Shown in pieces: positions 58,941 through 64,000 of a stretch of 64,000 bases of DNA. Below the pieces are notes generated by a model. The model was not told the origin of the DNA. It did not search any database and saw only the letters and a list, made by a program, of their open reading frames with translations. The DNA is from Hevea brasiliensis (taxonomy: Eukaryota; Streptophyta; Magnoliopsida; Malpighiales; Euphorbiaceae). How positions within the stretch are numbered: the first letter of the stretch is position 1; every line of letters starts with the position of its first letter. Both the position numbers and the translations under genes were made by a program. Where the stretch lies: positions 100,474,480 through 100,538,479 of the forward strand of contig NC_079499.1 in NCBI RefSeq assembly GCF_030052815.1. Reading direction: 5' to 3'.

Positions 58941-59814
58941 GACAGTGAAAGCATCGTCATCTCAAATGTTAAAATCTGAACTTCAAAAAAAAATATTTTA
59001 TACTGTCAATTTAATATCGAATTAATTTACTCACTAAATTTAAAAAAAATGAATTAATTTAACACAATTTTATTAATATTGATGACATGTCATTCACATG
59101 TGTATTTTTTCAAGTTAATATTCAATAGATAAATTCAACGCTTGCGCTTTTTTTTTTTTTAGCATATAATTAGTACGAATTTATAATTAGTAATTTTGAA
59201 AAATTGGGGGGCGAAAATAGAAATATGAAAAAGTGAGAGGGAGGGTAGTGTGCCTCCTCTTATTTGATTTTGTTCAAAGTTTTTTATTGAAGAAATTATT
59301 ACTCATTTCTTTATTTTAATAAAATTATTATTTTAAAAAAATTATAATAATTAATTTTTATATTTTTATTTTATCAACTCTTTAGTGAAATTACCATATA
59401 TAAGTTAATATTTTTAAAATAAAAAATTATATGATTATATTTTCTAAATTACATGAATTAAAAGAAATTTAAATTAATATTAGAAATAATCGGAAGGACT
59501 GAGTAAAAATATACACACTTTTCTCAAATTGATTGCTTGGATATGGATCGTTGGCTTCTACTCCTAATATCCACGCCCACGAATTGACAGGCTTGGAAGA
59601 AACTGCAACAATAGAACATTTCGCAGATTTGGTAGCTGGGATTCTTTCCCAACATGTGATAAATGAAATACAATTCCCATCTGTTTTTTTGTTTGAACAC
59701 CTCAAATTAACATGTTTTTTTACCTTTTAAAGCATGAACTAACAAGTCGGTATATCTAATTACATGATAAATAGTTGTTCATCTTATGCTTAATGTATAT
59801 AACACAAGAGCCTT

Positions 59815-60160
59815 CGAGCTTTCATATCGATCATGAATGAGTGTGTGTGCGTGGGTTCATAAGCGTTGTTAAAACTCCTCTCAATTAGTAATTACCTGAG
59901 AGTGAATATTGATACAGTAAGTCTTGTATTTTCGTGTATGTATATTCTCAAAAGAAAAAAATAAATCCTCTTAGACTTGATTTCCAATATAGTCCAATAA
60001 TTTAATGAGGTCTGTGAATTAGTGGGTGTGTCCATTAGGACTGAGCCTTCAGACTCCCACATCGATTGTTGATGTATGTGTACGTGGGTTCATAAGTGTT
60101 ACTAAGGCTGAAAGTAAGTGTTGATATAATAAATTTTGTGTGTGTGCATATATTTTAAAA
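59815..60160. repeat. Diverged two-copy repeat (~120 bp units)
   Basis: gagccttc-ga-ct, catcgat, gtgtgtgcgtgggttcataagcgtt, gaaagt/gagagt, attgata-agtaa-tttgt recur at about 59815-59950 and 60040-60160. No coding frame. Confidence 0.65.
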
Positions 60161-61076
60161 ATTAAAAAAATATATATATAAGATAAATTTAATTAATTTA
60201 TACAATCTAGTTAGATTCTGTTAAAAAATATTTTGAAATTAACTTTATTATTTTATTTTTTTAAAATTATACTAAATTAACAACATATAAAAGTATGTAA
60301 CAGCAATGGAAAGAAAGTTGTACGTGTTGGTGGTTGGGATGGGGTCCTTTTGAAACACGTGATGTCACATTGGGGTCCCCTTTGCATTATTGCACCTGAT
60401 TTTTGTTCCAAGAAGAAATTAATTTATTCTTGGTGTGTACATAAACAAACTTAAGTAGATGAGGATTCCCTCATGGAGATGGAGCCCACCATTTTTTTAT
60501 ATAAAAAATTTAAAATTATATAAAAATAAATTTATTAATCGTTAAATTAAAATTTTATATCTAAATTCATATAAAAAAATTGTTACTATCTAATTAAATT
60601 AACCTTTATGTCCCAGTCAACTTCTTTAAAAACATTTTGGTGCAGAGAATATCTCTAGCTTTGAAAGAAGAACTCAATCAAGCAAGAGCCAAGAGGACCA
60701 AATAATAAAAAAAAAAAAGCAGACGAATTTGCCTCGCATCCGCTGCAGATTCTCCACCCAGCATCATCGCCATTGAAATCTCATCCCGACTCAATAAAAA
60801 AAAATAAAAAAAGGTTCATCCTTGAAGCTGAGTGGATCTTCCGATACCTTGGAGTCTTTCCATATGGCCCGCATGTTAGACGAGCACCTCAGTTTCTTTA
60901 GGATGATGTACCCCATTAACCTTTCAGGTCCTGAAAGGGTGCGGCAAATTCATCCTTCTCTTTATTTTATTGCTCAAATAATAATTTTATAGCGGAAGCT
61001 TTTTCAAATATCAATGAAATTTTAGCCCATAAGATTTAAACTTTTTCATTTTTAAACAGTTTCATCTGCCCTGATT

Positions 61077-61127
<51 letters not shown>

Positions 61128-62024
61128 TTCTTAAATTGAATCCCAGGCTAATTTTTAAATTAAATTAAAAAATTTAAGTGTCATCAGAGTTTAAATTTTT
61201 TTTTGAAAAAAGAGTAAAGAACATGTAGAGTAAAAATTTTATATCACTTAAATATCTGATACTAATCTGATTTATATATTAATCGAGCACTTATAACTAT
61301 ATTAAAAAATATTAATAATTTAATTTTATATAATAATATAAAAAAACTCAGCTTGAAATGTATTATAATATAAGTTAATAATAAAAATATATATTTTATA
61401 TTTAATTAATTATTTATATAAATAAATTTAGATAATAAATAGCCTGTAAAATCTAAATCTAATGTGAACATACAATATTAGTACAAAATTTTGCTTTTTT
61501 CTGCATAATAAATGAAAGTTAGTAGTTAATGATACGTAATAAATTTTATAGAAAAGAATGTAAGATGATTTTTTTTTTTTTTTGTCTTGAGTATATTGGT
61601 AAATTTCAGTTTTTTCAAAAGTAATTATTCTAAACTCCTATTTTGAATAATATAAGTTTATTATTAGTATTTTAGATGGTCAATTTTAAAGAATGAATAT
61701 TCAATGAAAATTAAGAAATATTAATTGGGATTTAAACGTAAATTAGACAAGTTAATTAAGCATTAAAATTATTTCTAGTATTTAAATTATATATACAGGA
61801 GAATATATATAAATTTAATATTTATTAAATACTATAAGAATATACTAATTGAATTTCAATTTTTATTTTTTACCAACTGAAGTTCCGAGAGTTCAATTTG
61901 AAAATATTCTTGGAAGGTAATTAAAAATAGTAATTTATTTAACATCATTGCCGTCCGATTCAAAACCAATCAAATTGATCAACACTCGACAAATAAAAGC
62001 TAATGAGAAAGCTGACACCGGTTC

Positions 62025-62032
62025 TATAAATA
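62025..62032 (+). promoter_or_regulatory. TATA box of the UGT85A-type gene
   Basis: TATAAATA lies 79 bases before the ATG at 62111, so transcription should start about 50 bases upstream of the start codon, a normal distance for a plant gene. Confidence 0.75.
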
Positions 62033-62110
62033 CCATATGGAATACAAAGAAATGCAGACGATCGACCAAACCTTCAAGTCCTTATACTTGATTTTCCTTG
62101 ATTTGATAAA

Positions 62111-63663
62111 ATGGGTTCAATCTCATCCCAAAAGCCTCAACCTCATGCAATTCTTGTCCCATACCCTGCACAAGGGCATGTGAATCCCTTAATGCAGCTT
62201 GGCAAGCTCTTGCACTCACGAGGCTTTTACATCACTTTTGTGAACACTGAGCATAATCATAGACGCTTAATTCGCAGCAGAGGTCAGGAATTCATTGACG
62301 GCCTTCCAGATTTCAAGTTTGAAGCTATCCCAGATGGCTTGCCATATACTGATCGTGACGCCACCCAACATGTCCCATCACTCAGTGATTCAACCCGAAA
62401 GCATTGCTTGGCTCCTTTCATTGAGCTAATTGCCAAGCTAAAAGAAACCCCTGATGTGCCTCCAATTACTTGCATAATCTCAGATGGAGTGATGGCCTTT
62501 GCCGTTGATGCTGCTCAGCATTTTGGCATACCAGAGATCCAATTTCAGACCACCTCAGCTTCAGGCTTCATGGCTTATCTCCATCATTTTGAGCTCGTCA
62601 GAAGAGGCATCGTCCCATTCAAAGGTATTTTGGTTAATTAATTCTATTTAACGTTCTTTAGAGACGAATTAATGGAACATATACATTTCTGATATATATG
62701 TGTATTGCATATGTTGGATCAGATGAAAGTTTCTTGCATGATGGCACTCTTGATCAAACAATTGATTGGCTTCCTGGAATGCCTACTCTGAAACTGAGGG
62801 ACATGCCTAGCTTTATCAGAGTCACTGATGTGAAAGACATAATGTTCGATTTTATGGCAGTAGAATCACACAAGACTTTGAAAGCTGATGCAATTATTTT
62901 CAACACATTCGATGAGTTTGAACAAGAAGTGCTAGATGCCATTAAAGCCAGATTTCATTCCAAGATTTATACCATAGGCCCCTTTACCTTGCTTGAGAAG
63001 GGCATACCAGAGGGCAGGTCCAAGGCATTTAGATCCAGCTTGTGGAAAGAGGATTTAAGCTGTCTAGAGTGGCTTGACAAAAGGGAGCCAGACTCAGTTG
63101 TGTATGTAAACTATGGCTGTGTTACTACAATAACAGACAAACAGCTGAATGAATTTGCCTGGGGTCTGGCACATAGCAAGCATCCATTTTTATGGATTGT
63201 TAGGCCTGATGTTGTGATGGGTGAATCTGCAGTGTTGCCTGAGGAGTTTTACGAGGAAGTAAAGGACAGAGGATTGCTGGTAAGTTGGGTACCGCAAGAT
63301 CGTGTTCTTCAACACCCATCAGTCGGTGTTTTCCTCTCACATTGTGGATGGAATTCAACCATGGAATGTGTTTCTGGTGGTAAGCCTATGATCTGCTGGC
63401 CTTTCTTTGCCGAGCAACAAACAAATTGCAAATACGCATGCGATGTGTGGAAGACTGGGATGCAGCTTAGTACTGATTTAAGTAGAGACGAACTTGTGAG
63501 TGTCATCAAGGAAATGATGGAAACAGAGAGAGGAAGAGAAATGAGGAGAAGGGCTGTGGAATGGAGAGAGAAAGCAGAAGCTGCTACCAGTGTTGGAGGA
63601 GTATCTTATAGCAACTTTGATAGATTCATTAAGGAGGTCATCCTTAAAGAGGATACTGAGTAA
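62111..63663 (+). CDS. UDP-glycosyltransferase, UGT85A type (484 aa)
   Basis: Two exons (62111-62624 and 62723-63663) with a 98-bp GT-AG intron at the position usual for UGT85 genes give 484 residues. The N-terminal acceptor domain opens with [15 protein letters not shown]; His23 is the expected catalytic base. SDGVMAF near residue 126 holds the partner Asp. The C-terminal donor domain carries a full 44-residue PSPG box at residues 360-403 (63286-63417), beginning WVPQ, with HCGWNS in the middle and ending EQ, the usual glucose-preferring final Gln. Family members transfer glucose from UDP-glucose to small acceptors such as cyanohydrins, cytokinins, terpenols and phenolics in the cytosol. The acceptor cannot be told from sequence. 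SGGKPM replaces the more common GGVPM. All motifs are intact, so it is probably active. Confidence 0.93.
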
Positions 63664-64000
63664 TCACATGTGGAACCTTTGTGACCTTCTTAAGATAATA
63701 AGATATAATAAGAAATTTGCATTGCTCGTTCCTGCGTGAGAAATATTAAAAAAAAAAAATCCAAAAATGACTATTGTTTAATTATATAGTAATTGTTTCA
63801 ATTAATTCCAATAGATATGTTCTTGCAGTGTAGTTATGTAAGAGTGGAAGACACTTCCAGTGTGACTTGTGAGTGCTCCACTCGATTATGTGCATGAGTT
63901 TGTATCTTGCTAATTAATAAAATTTTAGTTTCTGCTTATATAATTGAGTTTTTGATCAGATGGATCGCCTCTTGAGAGCCTTCAGGCTCAAAAATGAGTT
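63664..64000 (+). other. 3' UTR and downstream flank of the UGT85A-type gene
   Basis: An AATAAA signal stands at 63916-63921, about 250 bases after the stop. No further gene begins before the window ends. Confidence 0.55.

Larger units (their letters stand above)
56818..62024. other. Long AT-rich spacer before the UGT85A-type gene
   Basis: Microsatellites (TA)n at 57556-57600, 58798-58829 and 61082-61124, plus two local duplications (listed separately). Short frames at 58161-58475 and 59469-59705 match nothing I know. No host gene or structured element could be supported. Confidence 0.5.

Noticed and set aside
59469..59730. Overlapping frames on both strands (78 and 65 codons)
   Set aside because: A short island of balanced composition with no family match; could be an exon relic, but nothing supports it.

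Overview
This is nuclear DNA of a flowering plant (eudicot). The evidence is split genes with GT-AG introns, AT-rich spacers, TA/GA/CT microsatellites and Copia, Gypsy, LINE and hAT-type repeats. The protein set recalls woody Malpighiales such as the Euphorbiaceae, but that is an impression, not a demonstration. No bacterial-style operon, CRISPR array or convincing RNA gene was seen.

Layout. 1-4313: a Copia retrotransposon whose 5' LTR is cut by the window edge; its single gag-pol frame is broken by only two stops. 4805-7485 (-): a five-exon remnant of a PLP-dependent class-V aminotransferase / cysteine-desulfurase-like gene that has lost its 5' end where an hAT-type MITE (7486-8021) abuts the leader of the next gene. 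8124-11059 (+): a three-exon gene for a probably plastid-targeted membrane/coiled-coil protein. 11908-13417 (-): a decayed UGT87A-like glycosyltransferase. 16174-16609 (+): a two-exon EPF-like secreted peptide gene with an odd seventh cysteine. 17490-19440 (-): a LINE relic split by a second copy of the MITE with a perfect 8-bp target duplication. 20131-20760 (+): a single-exon P-loop kinase-like gene, followed by a UGT85-type fragment. 22821-26891 (-): a complete four-exon cyanase gene. 28730-31374 (+): a four-exon MORF3-like organellar RNA-editing factor gene with site II and telo-box promoter motifs. 32415-32805 (-): another UGT85-type pseudogene. 34491-36339: a solo LTR.

37331-56812 is one Sirevirus-like Copia element on the minus strand, bounded by the target duplication GCATA. 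It has about 1.4-kb LTRs, a primer-binding site, gag, pol, an env-like extra frame and repeated polypurine motifs. It carries three later insertions: two related ~3.5-kb solo LTRs in opposite orientation, and a 1.6-kb TG...CA element in gag. The rest is AT-rich spacer with local duplications, then an intact two-exon UGT85A-type gene (62111-63663) with a TATA box.

The host genes form no single pathway. The clearest theme is UDP-glycosyltransferases: one intact gene and three relics. I found no convincing undescribed system. The best leads are the seven-cysteine EPFL peptide, the long inverted pair of solo LTRs, the palindrome-rich insertion in gag, and the MITE at a gene breakpoint.
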